The notes beneath the pieces were generated by a model that did not search any database, had not been told where the DNA came from, and saw nothing but the letters and a program-made list of their open reading frames with translations. 64,000 bases of DNA from Parafrankia irregularis. Its GTDB lineage: Bacteria > Actinomycetota > Actinomycetes > Frankiales > Frankiaceae. Within the stretch, counting starts at the first letter, position 1. Each line of letters starts with the position of its first letter. Position numbers and translations under genes: made by a program. Positions 1 through 9,279 of the stretch are shown here, in pieces. Where the stretch lies: the NCBI RefSeq assembly GCF_001536285.1, contig NZ_FAOZ01000005.1:423813-487812 (forward strand), given 5' to 3'.

Positions 1-1359
1 CTTCGGCGCCTTGCGGGCCTGCGCGGCCTTCCCCCGGCCCAGGCCGGGAATCAACCCGGACCCGCCGGCCATCTGCTTCATCATCTTGCGGGCCTCACCG
101 AAACGGTCCAACAGCTGGTTGACCTCGGTGACGGTGACTCCGGAGCCACGCGCGACGCGGGCCTTCCGGGACGCCTGCAGGATCTTCGGGTCGCGCCGCT
201 CGGCCGGGGTCATGGAGCGGATGATGGCGACCACCCGGTCGAGGTCGCGATCGTCCACCTGGGCGAGCTGATCCTTGATCTGCCCCATGCCGGGAAGCAT
301 GCCGAGCAGGTTGCCGATCGGGCCCATCTTGCGCACGGTCAGCATCTGCTCGAGGAAGTCCTCGAGGGTGAACTCGGCGGTGGCCATCTTCATGGCCATC
401 GCCTCGGCCTGCTCGACCTCGAACGCCTTCTCGGCCTGCTCGATGAGCGTGAGCACGTCACCCATGCCGAGGATGCGCGACGCCATCCGCTCGGGGTGGA
501 AGACGTCGAAGTCCTCGAGGGACTCGCCGGTCGAGGCGAACATGATCGGCGCGCCGGTCACCCGGGCCACCGACAGCGCGGCGCCACCACGGGCATCGCC
601 GTCAAGCTTGGTCAGGACGACACCGGAGAAACCGACGCCGTCGGCGAACGCCTGGGCGGTGGAGACCGCGTCCTGACCGATCATGGCGTCGAGGACGAAA
701 AGGATCTCGTCCGGCGAGACCGCGTCCCGGATGTCGGCGGCCTGGCGCATCATCTCCTCGTCGACACCGAGCCGGCCGGCGGTGTCGACAACCACCACGT
801 CGAAGACATGGCGGCGGGCGTGGGCGAGCGCATCCCGCGCGACCCGGACCGGGTCACCGACGCCGTTGCCCGGCTCGGGCGCGAACACCTCGACCCCGGC
901 CCGGCCTCCGACGACCTGGAGCTGGTTCACCGCGTTCGGGCGCTGCAGGTCGGCGGCCACGAGCAGCGGGGTGTGCCCCTGGGCCTTCAGCCACCGGCCG
1001 AGCTTGCCGGCGAGGGTCGTCTTACCGGTGCCCTGCAGACCCGCGAGCAGGATCACGGTGGGCGGCGTCTTCGCGAAGCGCACCGTGGTGGTGCCGCCAC
1101 CGAGGATGGCGACGAGCTCCTCGTTGACAATCTTGATGACCTGCTGCGCCGGGTTGAGCGACGCGCTCACCTCGGCGCCGCGCGCCCGCTCCTTGACGGC
1201 CGCGACGAAACCGCGGACCACGGGGAGGGCGACATCGGCCTCCAGCAGCGCCACCCGGATCTCTCGGGCGGTGGCGTCGATGTCGGCGTCGGTCAGCCGC
1301 CCCCTGCCCCGCAGCGACGTGAAGACCTTGTCGAGGCGGCTGGAAAGGGTGTCGAACAC
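1..1359 (-). CDS. ffh: Signal recognition particle protein Ffh (C-terminus cut by window edge)
   Basis: SRP54-type GTPase that binds signal sequences and the SRP RNA and delivers ribosomes to FtsY at the membrane. The reverse frame reads without a stop from a GTG at 1359 to base 1 (453 residues, so a short C-terminal tail is missing). It opens with VFDTLSSRLDKVF (N domain). The G domain has GLQGTGKTTLAGKL, DTAGR and TKLDGDARGG. The Met-rich M domain follows (FLEQMLTVRKMGPIGNLLGM, MKQMAGGSGLIPGLGRGK). The start is supported by GGAG nine bases upstream; a GTG two codons earlier is possible. ftsY lies upstream on the same strand, the usual SRP partner. Identification is secure. Confidence 0.96.
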   Translation of the reverse strand, partial: MFDTLSSRLDKVFTSLRGRGRLTDADIDATAREIRVALLEADVALPVVRGFVAAVKERARGAEVSASLNPAQQVIKIVNEELVAILGGGTTTVRFAKTPPTVILLAGLQGTGKTTLAGKLGRWLKAQGHTPLLVAADLQRPNAVNQLQVVGGRAGVEVFAPEPGNGVGDPVRVARDALAHARRHVFDVVVVDTAGRLGVDEEMMRQAADIRDAVSPDEILFVLDAMIGQDAVSTAQAFADGVGFSGVVLTKLDGDARGGAALSVARVTGAPIMFASTGESLEDFDVFHPERMASRILGMGDVLTLIEQAEKAFEVEQAEAMAMKMATAEFTLEDFLEQMLTVRKMGPIGNLLGMLPGMGQIKDQLAQVDDRDLDRVVAIIRSMTPAERRDPKILQASRKARVARGSGVTVTEVNQLLDRFGEARKMMKQMAGGSGLIPGLGRGKAAQARKAPK

Positions 1360-1854
1360 GCGCACACACTCCGAGATCGCAGACGAACCGCAGCCACCAG
1401 CGTACGCATCACTCGCTGATCCGGAAGCGGGGGTCGGGACGACAGTCGACGCCGATGTGGACGCCGGCCCTGCCCAGCCGAGCCCAGGCCGGCCCAGCCC
1501 ACAGGCCGGCCCGGCCCGGCGAGGCGTGCCCGCACGGAACCCGGCACGAGGCCGGCCGGCTCCGCCCTCTGCGCTGAGGAGGGCGAGACACCTCGCCGGA
1601 GGCTCAAAGCCCGACCGAAACTCCTGGCGGACGCTCGGTGACGACCGAGGCGCTCCTGGTCGAGACTGGGCGCGGCAGTCCGCGGATCCCGACGGATCCG
1701 CACACGCGGAAAGCGTAGAGCTGCGGCTGGCCGCTGGGAAGGCCGGCGACAACCAAGAATGTGGTCCCTGCGTCCACCGGCAACACGCCCTGCCGGCAGG
1801 ACGTCCTGCCGGCAGGGCGCCCGAGGACGACGGGGCCGCCGACGAGCCGTCAGG
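1360..1854. other. ffh-ftsY spacer with no gene
   Basis: The 495 bases between ftsY and ffh show no convincing gene on either strand; open frames here are GC-rich shadows. It holds a 34-base perfect palindrome at 1786-1819, listed separately, and a run of CCGGCCC-type simple repeats around 1465-1530. The ffh promoter should lie here. Confidence 0.6.
1786..1819 (-). terminator. Perfect palindrome just past ftsY, likely terminator
   Basis: CGCCCTGCCGGCAGGAC followed directly by GTCCTGCCGGCAGGGCG: 17-base arms, no spacer, every base paired. It starts 36 bases after the ftsY stop codon, so a strong RNA hairpin would form at the 3' end of the ftsY transcript. There is no T-run, as is common in GC-rich actinobacteria. 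A protein-binding palindrome acting on ffh is the alternative. Confidence 0.6.
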
Positions 1855-3168
1855 TCAGGCCGGCTCGCCCAGCAGTGCGTCGACGAACGCCTCGGCCTCG
1901 AACGGCGCGAGATCGTCCGGGCCCTCGCCGAGCCCGATCAGCTTGACCGGCACACCCAGCTCCCGCTGCACCGCGATGACGATGCCCCCCTTGGCCGTCC
2001 CGTCCATCTTGGTGAGAACCACACCGGTGATGTCGACGGCCTCGGTGAAGACCCGCGCCTGGGTGAGGGCGTTCTGACCGGTGGTGGAGTCCAGCACCAG
2101 CAGGACCTCGTCGACCGGGCTCTGCTTGACCACCACTCTTTTGATCTTGGAGAGCTCGTCCATCAGGCCGACCTTCGTGTGCAGCCGACCGGCGGTGTCG
2201 ACGAGCACCGTGTCGGCGCCGTCATCGATCCCGCGCTTCACCGCGTCGAACGCGACGGACGCCGGGTCACCGCCCTCCGGGCCACGCACGGTCGTCGCGC
2301 CCACCCGGCCACCCCAGGTCTCCAGCTGGTCCGCCGCGGCCGCCCGGAAGGTGTCCGCCGCGCCCAGCACGACGGATCGGCCCTCCGCCACGAGCAGACG
2401 GGCGATCTTGCCGCAGGTCGTGGTCTTGCCGGTGCCGTTGACGCCCACCACGAGCAGGATGGCCGGCCGGTCCGGCGCACTGGTGCGAAGCGACCGGTCC
2501 ATGCTCGTGCCCACCTGGGCGAGCAGCTCGTCGCGCAACATCGCGCGCGCGTCGGCCGCCGTGCGAGCGCCGAGCACCTTCGTCCGTTCCCGCAGCGCGT
2601 CCACCATCTCCGCCGTGGCGGCCACCCCGACGTCCGCGACGAGCAGCGTCGACTCAACGTCCTCCCAGGCCTCCTCGTCCAGGTTGTCGCCCGAGAGCAG
2701 CGCGAGCAGGCCGCGGCCGAGCGCGTTCTGGGATCGGGCCAGTCGGGCGCGCAGCCGGACGATCCGACCCATCGCGGGAGCCGGAACCTCCAACGGGGCA
2801 CGCGGAGAAACAATCTCGGGCTCCGCCGTCACCGCCCCACCGGCGGCCGGAGCAATCTCCTCCGCCGGCTCGGTCGCCCCGCCCGGCGCTCCGGCCTGAC
2901 CGGCCAGTTCAGCCGGCTCGGCCGCCGGTTCGGGACCGCCTGGACGAGCCACCGCAGGCGGTGCGCCCGCAGCGAGGCCGGGCGAGGCGCCGGGTGCGAC
3001 TTCGGTGGCGGAACCGGGCGACGCGGCGCCCGCGTCGAGGCCGCTCGAGTCCGGGCCCGGTCGGATCGGGCCCCGCCGGGTGCGCCCCCGAAGCGCGCTA
3101 CCTGCGACGAGACCAACGACCCCCACCAGGGCGACGGCGATGAGGACGATGAGGATGACCAGCTCCAC
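1855..3168 (-). CDS. ftsY: SRP receptor FtsY
   Basis: Membrane receptor GTPase for the signal recognition particle, 437 residues. The N-terminus is a single hydrophobic segment (MELVILIVLIAVALVGVVGL), then a long Pro/Ala/Gly/Glu-rich acidic linker to about residue 125. The NG domain follows, with the P-loop GVNGTGKTTTCGKIA near residue 240, then DTFRAAAADQL, DTAGRLHTK and TKMDGTAKGG. An N-terminal membrane anchor is usual in actinobacterial FtsY. It lies between smc (upstream, same strand) and ffh (downstream), a common actinobacterial arrangement. A palindrome follows the stop codon. Confidence 0.97.
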   Translation of the reverse strand: MELVILIVLIAVALVGVVGLVAGSALRGRTRRGPIRPGPDSSGLDAGAASPGSATEVAPGASPGLAAGAPPAVARPGGPEPAAEPAELAGQAGAPGGATEPAEEIAPAAGGAVTAEPEIVSPRAPLEVPAPAMGRIVRLRARLARSQNALGRGLLALLSGDNLDEEAWEDVESTLLVADVGVAATAEMVDALRERTKVLGARTAADARAMLRDELLAQVGTSMDRSLRTSAPDRPAILLVVGVNGTGKTTTCGKIARLLVAEGRSVVLGAADTFRAAAADQLETWGGRVGATTVRGPEGGDPASVAFDAVKRGIDDGADTVLVDTAGRLHTKVGLMDELSKIKRVVVKQSPVDEVLLVLDSTTGQNALTQARVFTEAVDITGVVLTKMDGTAKGGIVIAVQRELGVPVKLIGLGEGPDDLAPFEAEAFVDALLGEPA

Positions 3169-3290
3169 GCCACGATCCTTACAGATCGCGGCGCGACCAT
3201 CGCCCGTCCACCCCCGGTGCTATGGCGAACGGGGTGGCCAGACCGTGGGGTTTCGGGCGCCGACGCCGGCGGCGGCGCCGGTGACGGGAG

Positions 3291-3331
3291 GCGCCGGTGG
3301 CGTTGATGGCGGCGCCGGTGGCGTTGATGGT
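3291..3331. repeat. 21-bp tandem repeat between smc and ftsY
   Basis: GCGCCGGTGGCGTTGATGG occurs at 3291 and again at 3312, a 21-base period with only a base or two changed in the spacer. It sits in the roughly 200-base gap between the smc stop and the ftsY start. There is no evidence of function. Confidence 0.6.
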
Positions 3332-3367
3332 GGCGCCGAACGTGCCGAGCCCGGCCGGAGCGGCAGG

Positions 3368-6300
3368 TCAGGCTGAGGCGCGGGCGCGCAGCCGCTGACT
3401 GATCACGGTCGTGATGCCGTCGCCGCGCATCGCCACGCCGTAGAGCGCGTCCGCGATCTCCATCGTCCGCTTCTGGTGCGTGATGATGATCAACTGGGAC
3501 TTCTCCCGCAGGCCCTCGATGGCGTTGAGCAGCCGGCCGAGATTGCGGTCGTCCAGCGCGGCCTCGACCTCGTCCAGAACGTAGAACGGCGACGGCCGCG
3601 CCCGGAAGATGGCCAGCAGCAACGCGAGCGCGGTCAGTGACCGCTCACCGCCCGAGAGCAGGGAAAGCCGCTTGACCTTCTTGCCGGGCGGTCGGGCCTC
3701 GACCTCGATACCGGTCGTCAGCATGTCGTCCGGATCGGTCAGGACAAGCCGGCCATCACCCCCCGGGAACAGGGTCGCGAAGACGATCTCGAACTCCCGT
3801 GCGGTGTCGGCGAACGCGGTGGCGAACACCTCGCGGACGCGGGCGTCCACCTCGTCCACCACGAGCAGAAGGTCACGTCGTGTGCTCTTCAGGTCTTCCA
3901 GCTGGGTGGACAGGAACGCCGCGCGTTCCTGCAGCGCGGCGAACTCCTCCAGCGCCAACGGGTTGATCTTCCCCAGTCGGGTGAGCTGCTTCTCCGCCCG
4001 CGCCGCCCGCTCGACCTGCTGCGCGCGGTCGAACGGCGTCGCCTCGCCTTCGGGCTCGTCCGGAGGTACCGGCACGTCCGGGCCGAACTCGGCGACCAGG
4101 TCGTCGGCCTCGACGCCGTGTTCCTCCAGGGCCTTGGCCTCCAGCGTCTCCACCCGCAGGCGCTTCTCGGCTCGCGCCAGCTCCTCGCGGTGAGCGGCGT
4201 CACGCAGGCCCGTCAGCTCGGTGGCCCAGCCGCGCACCTGCTCCCGGACAGTGCCCAGGGCCTCCTCGGTCTCGCGCCGGGCGGCCTCGGCGGTCTCCCG
4301 CTCCGTGGCGGCGGTGGCCAGCGATCGCTCCAGTGCGTCCAGCGCGGTGTCCGCGGCCGCGGCGAGGGCAGCCGCCGCGGCGGCGTGGCGTTCACGTACC
4401 TCTCGGCGGCGAGCGGCAGCCGCCCGCGCCGCCCGCTCGTTCGCCGCCGACCGCATGAGTGCGTCCGCCCGGCCGTGCAGACCACGCGCGCGCTCCTCAC
4501 TGGTACGCACGGCCAGCCGGGCCTCGACCTCGGCCGCACGAACGGCGGAGGTCTCGGCGACCAGGCGGTCGCGCTGCTGCGGCGAGCGCTCGCCGACGTC
4601 CGGTTCGGCGGAGCTAGCCGCAAGCTGCGCCTCCAGCTCCGTCAGGGCGCCGTAGGCCTGGTCGCGGGCGGCCTCCGCCGCGAGCCTGGAACGTTCCAGC
4701 CGGCTGATCTCGCCGGCCGCCGTGCCGCGGGTCCGCTCGATCTGGGCGAGATGCTCCGAAAGCGCGCGATGACGGGCATCGGCCCCGTGCCGCTCGGCGA
4801 GCACCGCGTCGATCGCGCCCCGAGCCCGCTCCACCTCCGCCCGGGCCGGGCCGAGCTCCTCGCGGGCGGCCTCCCGACGGGCCAGCGCCTCGAGGGACCC
4901 GCGGTCCGCCTCGTCCGCGGCGGTCTGGACCTCGAGGACCGATGGCGGCGTGGCGCTGCCGCCCACCGCCGACCGCCGCCCCACGACGTCACCATCTCTG
5001 GTGACGACCGTCACATTCGGACGACCGGCGAGCACCTGGGCGGCGACGTCCAGATCGTCCGCGACGACCGCGTCGGCGAGAAGTTCCCGCACCGCGGCGT
5101 CGAAACGCGGATCCGTGACCGTGACCAGCTCCAGCGCCGGCAGCGAGCCGGCCGGCAGCGGCTCGGCAACGCCCGGTCGCCGCCCCGGGTCCGCCGAATC
5201 CGCCGAATCCACGCCGCCCGCCGCATCCGCGGCAACCAGAGCGGCACGGCCGGCGTCAGCGCCGCGCAACCAGCGCAGCGCGGCGAGCGCGTCCTCGGAC
5301 CTCCCCACGAGCAACGCGTCCGCCACCGGCCCCAGGGCGGCCGCGATCGCCGCCTGAGCACCCGGTGCGACGGTCACAAAGCTGGCGAGACGTCCGATGA
5401 TCTCGATGGAGGCGTCGAGCGGAGGGAGCTCCACGACAGCCTCGGCTTCGCCGCGACGCGCCGCGCGGCCCTGCCGTTTCTTCCCCCCGCCACGCCCGCC
5501 TCGGTCGCCATCCGCCGACGCGCCCGCGGAAGCCGCCGGCTCCCCCGCCGGCAGCGACGGCAGCGACGGCGATGGCGATGGCGATGCCGCCGACCCGGAC
5601 GCGGACTCGACCGCGGCGCGCAGCAGCGCGGTGGCGCCGTCAGCCGGAGCGAGCGAAAGCTCCAGCGCCTCCCGACGTGCCTGCCAGGAGGCACGATCGC
5701 GCTCCGCGGCCCGTTCGGCGTCCCGCAACGCCTCCAGGCGCTCGCTGGCGGCCTCGTGCACGGCGACCGCCTCGCTGTGCCGTTCCCCGAGCTCCTGGCG
5801 TGCCGTCTCGATCCGGGCCAGCTCGGTGTCGAGCGCCGCCCGGGACCCGGCCGTCTCCTCGTCCCGCGCGTGGGCCGCCTGCAGGGCCTCGGTCATCCGG
5901 ATGATGTCGGCCTCGGCGGACGCGGCGCGCGATCGGGCCGCGTCCACCCGGCCGGCGAGTCGGGCGAGCCCTTCCCGGTGATCCGACGCGGCCTTCGCCG
6001 CCGCGAGAAGTGCCTTCTCCTCGTTCGCCACCTGCTCCTCAAGAGAGCCGCGACGGGCAACAACCTCCGCCAGCGTCTCGCGGTCCAGCTCCAGCCGCTC
6101 CGTCAGCGCCAGCTCCTGCTCCCGGACCGCCGTCGCCTCCTGCTCCAACTCGTCCGGATCGCGGCCGCTGCGGCTTTCCTCCGCGGCGCCCAGCAGCCGT
6201 GACCGCTCGGCCGCGAGGGATCTGCTCCCCCGCAACCGCTCCCGGACGGAGGCGAGGCCGTACCAGGTCTCGGCCGCCTGGGCCGCCTGGGGAACCACCG

Positions 6301-7132
6301 CGGCGAGACGAGCCTCCAGCTCCGCCTCTCGGCGCTGCCCATCGGCGAGCACGCGCTCGGTGCGGGCCACCCTGGCTCGCAGGGCCTCCTCGTCCGCCGC
6401 GTCGGTGACGACGGACGCCCGAGCCGTGGCGAGGTCGTCGGCGAGCAGGCGCAGCCGCGCGTCCCGCAGGCTCGCCTGGATCACGCCGGCCTTGCGGGCG
6501 ATCTCCGCCTGGCGGCCCAGCGGGCCGAGCTGCCGCCGCAGCTCGGCGGACAGGTCCGTGAGACGGGTGAGGTTGGCGGCCATCGCCTCGAGCTTGCGAA
6601 GCGCCTTTTCCTTGCGTTTGCGGTGTTTGAGGACGCCCGCCGCTTCCTCGATGAACGACCTGCGGTCCTCGGGACGGGCATGGAGGACGGCGTCCAGCTG
6701 GCCCTGCCCGACGACGACATGAAGCTCCCGGCCGATGCCGGAGTCACTCATCAGCTCCTGGATGTCCAGAAGGCGGCAGGCCGTACCGTTGATGGTGTAT
6801 TCGCTCTCGCCGCTGCGGAACATCAGCCGCCCGACGGTGACCTCGGAATACTCGATCGGCAACGCGCCGTCGGTGTTGTCGATCGTCAGTAGCACCTCGG
6901 CCCGGCCCAGAGCCGGGCGCGCCGGCGTGCCGGCGAAGATGACGTCGGACATCGTGCCGCCGCGCAGCGCCTTCGCGCCCTGCTCGCCCAGCACCCAGGC
7001 GATCGCGTCGACCACGTTGCTCTTACCCGAGCCGTTGGGGCCGACGACACAGGTGATGCCGGGCTCGAGGTGCAAGGTGGTCGAGCTCGCGAACGACTTG
7101 AAACCCCGCAGGGTGAGACTTTTTAGATGCAC
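3368..7132 (-). CDS. smc: Chromosome segregation ATPase SMC
   Basis: Structural maintenance of chromosomes protein, about 1,254 residues; with ScpA/ScpB it compacts and segregates the chromosome. The head domain begins VHLKSLTLRGFKSF with Walker A GPNGSGKSN at residues 31-39. Long Ala/Arg/Glu-rich coiled coils flank a hinge near the middle. The C-terminus has the ABC signature LSGGERSLTALALLLA and Walker B FYVLDEVEAALDD. The hinge-proximal part carries a Ser/Pro/Gly-rich insert (SPSPSPSLPSLPAGEP, then a basic GGKKRQGRAARR stretch), likely a flexible linker. The GTG at 7132 is preferred because homologues start MHLKSL and GGAG lies five bases upstream; an in-frame start at 7186 is possible. 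Confidence 0.97.
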   Translation of the reverse strand: MHLKSLTLRGFKSFASSTTLHLEPGITCVVGPNGSGKSNVVDAIAWVLGEQGAKALRGGTMSDVIFAGTPARPALGRAEVLLTIDNTDGALPIEYSEVTVGRLMFRSGESEYTINGTACRLLDIQELMSDSGIGRELHVVVGQGQLDAVLHARPEDRRSFIEEAAGVLKHRKRKEKALRKLEAMAANLTRLTDLSAELRRQLGPLGRQAEIARKAGVIQASLRDARLRLLADDLATARASVVTDAADEEALRARVARTERVLADGQRREAELEARLAAVVPQAAQAAETWYGLASVRERLRGSRSLAAERSRLLGAAEESRSGRDPDELEQEATAVREQELALTERLELDRETLAEVVARRGSLEEQVANEEKALLAAAKAASDHREGLARLAGRVDAARSRAASAEADIIRMTEALQAAHARDEETAGSRAALDTELARIETARQELGERHSEAVAVHEAASERLEALRDAERAAERDRASWQARREALELSLAPADGATALLRAAVESASGSAASPSPSPSLPSLPAGEPAASAGASADGDRGGRGGGKKRQGRAARRGEAEAVVELPPLDASIEIIGRLASFVTVAPGAQAAIAAALGPVADALLVGRSEDALAALRWLRGADAGRAALVAADAAGGVDSADSADPGRRPGVAEPLPAGSLPALELVTVTDPRFDAAVRELLADAVVADDLDVAAQVLAGRPNVTVVTRDGDVVGRRSAVGGSATPPSVLEVQTAADEADRGSLEALARREAAREELGPARAEVERARGAIDAVLAERHGADARHRALSEHLAQIERTRGTAAGEISRLERSRLAAEAARDQAYGALTELEAQLAASSAEPDVGERSPQQRDRLVAETSAVRAAEVEARLAVRTSEERARGLHGRADALMRSAANERAARAAAARRREVRERHAAAAAALAAAADTALDALERSLATAATERETAEAARRETEEALGTVREQVRGWATELTGLRDAAHREELARAEKRLRVETLEAKALEEHGVEADDLVAEFGPDVPVPPDEPEGEATPFDRAQQVERAARAEKQLTRLGKINPLALEEFAALQERAAFLSTQLEDLKSTRRDLLLVVDEVDARVREVFATAFADTAREFEIVFATLFPGGDGRLVLTDPDDMLTTGIEVEARPPGKKVKRLSLLSGGERSLTALALLLAIFRARPSPFYVLDEVEAALDDRNLGRLLNAIEGLREKSQLIIITHQKRTMEIADALYGVAMRGDGITTVISQRLRARASA

Positions 7133-7669
7133 CGGGCTCCGGGCGGCGGACGGAACGAAAAAACCGTTACCGGACCGATGGTCCACCGGTCCACGACAAG
7201 ATCAGCCCAACAACAAGATCATTCCCGGTTGGACCTGCTTATCGTACCGAGCGGCACCCGGAGCCTCGACGCGGCGCCCCGCACACAGGCGCACATGACG
7301 GTCATCCGGCGACCTGCCCACCGGATGCGACGCCCGCACCACGCCACGCGTCCGACATCACGCGCCAGGCACCAGGACAGCGCGCCTGCCAGGCGGGCAA
7401 CGGGCCTGCCGAGACAGGGCGAACGGCACCCCGCCTCGACCAACACCTGCCAACACACCTCAGAACACCACATACAGGGCAACACGAGGACGCGCGAGCA
7501 CCCACCCCGAGCCAGGCACAGCCCCTTCAAGCACAGCACTCACCCAAAAGGGTGCGCACCAGGGCATGAGGGAGCCCGCCCGGCAAGGAGGTCAAGGACC
7601 CTCACCGCGCTCAACCCTGTATGTGGGGCACCCGAAGTGCCCGGATGTGGAACTGCTTGTGAGCTCGGC
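7133..7669. other. Gene-free stretch upstream of smc
   Basis: 537 bases with no convincing gene. The plus strand is A/C-rich (many ACACC and CACAC runs between 7400 and 7560), so base use differs from the coding DNA around it. It must hold the smc promoter and the end of the small coiled-coil gene at 7670. No clear terminator hairpin was found. Confidence 0.5.
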
Positions 7670-7867
7670 TCAGGTGAGCGCGGGCTCGACCTCGAGTGCC
7701 CGGACGTCAGCGGGTACGTCAACCCCGTCGACGAGCGCCTCGTTCACTGCCCGTACGCGCGCGAGCTCAGCCTCGAGCTCCGCTACCCGGGCGCGAAGAC
7801 GGCGTACCTCGTACGAGAGACGCATGTCGCTGCCAGAACCGACGTGGCCGAATAGGGCCTTCGCCAT
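7670..7867 (-). CDS. Small conserved coiled-coil protein (unknown function)
   Basis: A 65-residue protein starting MAKALFGHVGSGSDMRLSYE. A strongly charged heptad-like helix follows (VRRLRARVAELEAELARVRA), then an acidic tail. The start at 7867 is fixed by a near-perfect ribosome site, GGAGGA eight bases before the ATG; longer upstream readings lack this. I recall small MAKALFGHV-type proteins as conserved in actinobacteria, but no function is known to me. The heptads suggest a dimer or an adaptor binding another coiled coil. It lies alone between acyP and smc. Confidence 0.7.
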   Translation of the reverse strand: MAKALFGHVGSGSDMRLSYEVRRLRARVAELEAELARVRAVNEALVDGVDVPADVRALEVEPALT

Positions 7868-8367
7868 GGTGATGGTCCTCCACGATGAGTGACCTAGCGG
7901 GATGTGTGGGAGCGACGAGATCAGAACGATCAGAGTGCGCCCCAGAGAATGACCTAAGAATCCCACGTCAGGCCACCGAAAGTCAAGAGCATGCCACAAG
8001 GCCCACGTGCGGTCCCACGAACATCAGAAAATCCTCGCCCGCGAACACCCGACGGGACACATGGCGGGACCAGATGCAGCAGGTTCGTCCACGGTTCGGC
8101 ATGTGGCGCCGGTGACACGCGGCTTGTTCCGCGCCGGCGGGCCGCCACGATCGGGCCCGTCACCAGCCACGATCATCCATGGACGCAGGGAAAGTCGCCG
8201 GGTGCGCACCAACCAGGCACATCAATGATCGACGGACGCGCCGTGATCACATGGTCTCGTTGGGCAAAAACACACTTCCGTCAACACGGGCTTCTCTGTG
8301 AAGTTCGACTCCGTTCGCACGGACGTCGCCGCGGATTGCTCGCTTGTTCAATCGACGGCGCCGCGCA
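7868..8367. other. Gene-free stretch between acyP and the coiled-coil gene
   Basis: 500 bases without a supported gene; short open frames on both strands lack ribosome sites and look like random GC-rich frames. The promoter for the gene at 7670-7867 should be here. No repeat or hairpin stood out. Confidence 0.45.
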
Positions 8368-8679
8368 TCAACGTCGAAGGAAGCCCGCCAATCCACCACG
8401 TGCCTCACTCCACACGTGCTCGACACGGTCAGTTCGACCCGGTGTGTGCCCGGTCACAAGTAGGTCGAGGAGCGCCTCACAGGCGGCCCGGTCGCCTTCG
8501 GCGATCACCGCGACCGCGCCGTCGGGCAAATTCGTCGCAGACCCGGCAAGTCCGAGACGTCGCCCTTTGGTACGGACATAGTCACGGAACCCCACACCCT
8601 GAACCAGACCTTCGACCCGGGCGGTGAGGCGGACCACGTCCCTGCTGGAGGCGCCGTTCGTCGCGCGAATCTCGTTCAT
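8368..8679 (-). CDS. acyP: Acylphosphatase
   Basis: Small enzyme (103 residues) hydrolysing acyl phosphates such as carbamoyl- and acetyl-phosphate. The family signature is clear: ARVEGLVQGVGFRDYVRTKG carries the phosphate-binding loop with the catalytic Arg (GVGFR), and ATNLPDGAVAV carries the catalytic Asn. The length is slightly over the usual 90-95 because of an N-terminal extension (MNEIRATNGASSRD). No strong ribosome site precedes the ATG at 8679, so the start could be a few codons later. Acylphosphatase genes often sit just upstream of smc in actinobacteria, as here. Confidence 0.93.
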   Translation of the reverse strand: MNEIRATNGASSRDVVRLTARVEGLVQGVGFRDYVRTKGRRLGLAGSATNLPDGAVAVIAEGDRAACEALLDLLVTGHTPGRTDRVEHVWSEARGGLAGFLRR

Positions 8680-8814
8680 CGGAGCGGTAGGGTACTAGCC
8701 ATTGTGGACACCATGTACATCGAGAGCGCGCAGCTCAACAGGGGCACCGAGGCCACCGTTCGCGTGGGGCCGGGGCAGGGGACGCCGTCGAACGGCACCA
8801 CCATTGGTGACCAT

Positions 8815-9090
8815 GTGCGCACGCCTGGGCGATCAGGCCGTCGCCGGTCGCTCGCGTGCGTGGCCGCCGTCTGTTCGATGGGTACCGCACTCCTGCTCTC
8901 CGGCTGTGGGCAGAACTTCTCCCAGGACGGAGGAGTGATCCCGGTTCCGCATGCCAGCACCGAGGGCATCCGGAGTGTCACGCCGGTCCCGGTACCGTCC
9001 GAAACCGTCATCGGCCCGGGCTACGCTCCGCCCCGCGGCGAGCGTCCGACCCAGACCGCGGTACCCAACCTCCCCGGCGGCAAGTTGTAG
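8815..9090 (+). CDS. Putative lipoprotein
   Basis: Short predicted secreted lipoprotein of about 91 residues. From a GTG at 8815 it has a basic n-region (RTPGRSGRRR), a hydrophobic core and a lipobox LLLSGCGQ, then a Pro/Val/Thr-rich tail ending NLPGGKL. The frame extends back to a GTG at 8704. That start would leave only 24 bases to the divergent acyP start and would put 37 odd residues before the signal peptide, so 8815 is preferred. No domain is recognised. Possible shared promoter elements (TAGGGT) lie near 8687-8692. Confidence 0.7.
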   Translation: MRTPGRSGRRRSLACVAAVCSMGTALLLSGCGQNFSQDGGVIPVPHASTEGIRSVTPVPVPSETVIGPGYAPPRGERPTQTAVPNLPGGKL

Positions 9091-9213
9091 TGGGGCCTGG
9101 ATCGGCGTGGCCGCCGCGGCCACGCCGACAGAGCTACTTCGCACCAAGAGCTACTTCACACCAGATCCACCGAACATCGGATCCACCGCGATCGGCTGGT
9201 TCGCTCGCGAGTA

Positions 9214-9279
9214 CCTCCCGAGCAGCTCAGCCGATCTCCGGTCGTTCCTCCCGAGCAGCTCAGCCGATCTCCGGTCGTT
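9214..9279. repeat. 33-bp perfect tandem duplication spanning a gene end
   Basis: Two identical 33-base units beginning CCTCCCGAGCAGCTCAGCCG start at 9214 and 9247. The DUF2786 gene stops at 9260, inside the second unit, so the duplication copies the last codons and stop codon and places a second in-frame stop downstream. Shorter direct repeats (AGAGCTACTTC at about 9131 and 9149, GATCCACCG at about 9165 and 9180) lie just beside it. Confidence 0.85.

Noticed and set aside
496-3306. Long plus-strand open frames over ffh and ftsY
   Set aside because: They are mirror frames of the two GTPase genes, rich in Arg/Pro/Gly, with no family motif or ribosome site; the minus-strand products are unmistakable.
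4118-6202. 694-residue plus-strand frame across smc
   Set aside because: Lies wholly antisense to the SMC coding sequence and has shadow-type composition.
8704-8814. Early GTG start for the lipoprotein gene
   Set aside because: It would leave 24 bases to the divergent acyP start and place 37 extra residues before a normal signal peptide.
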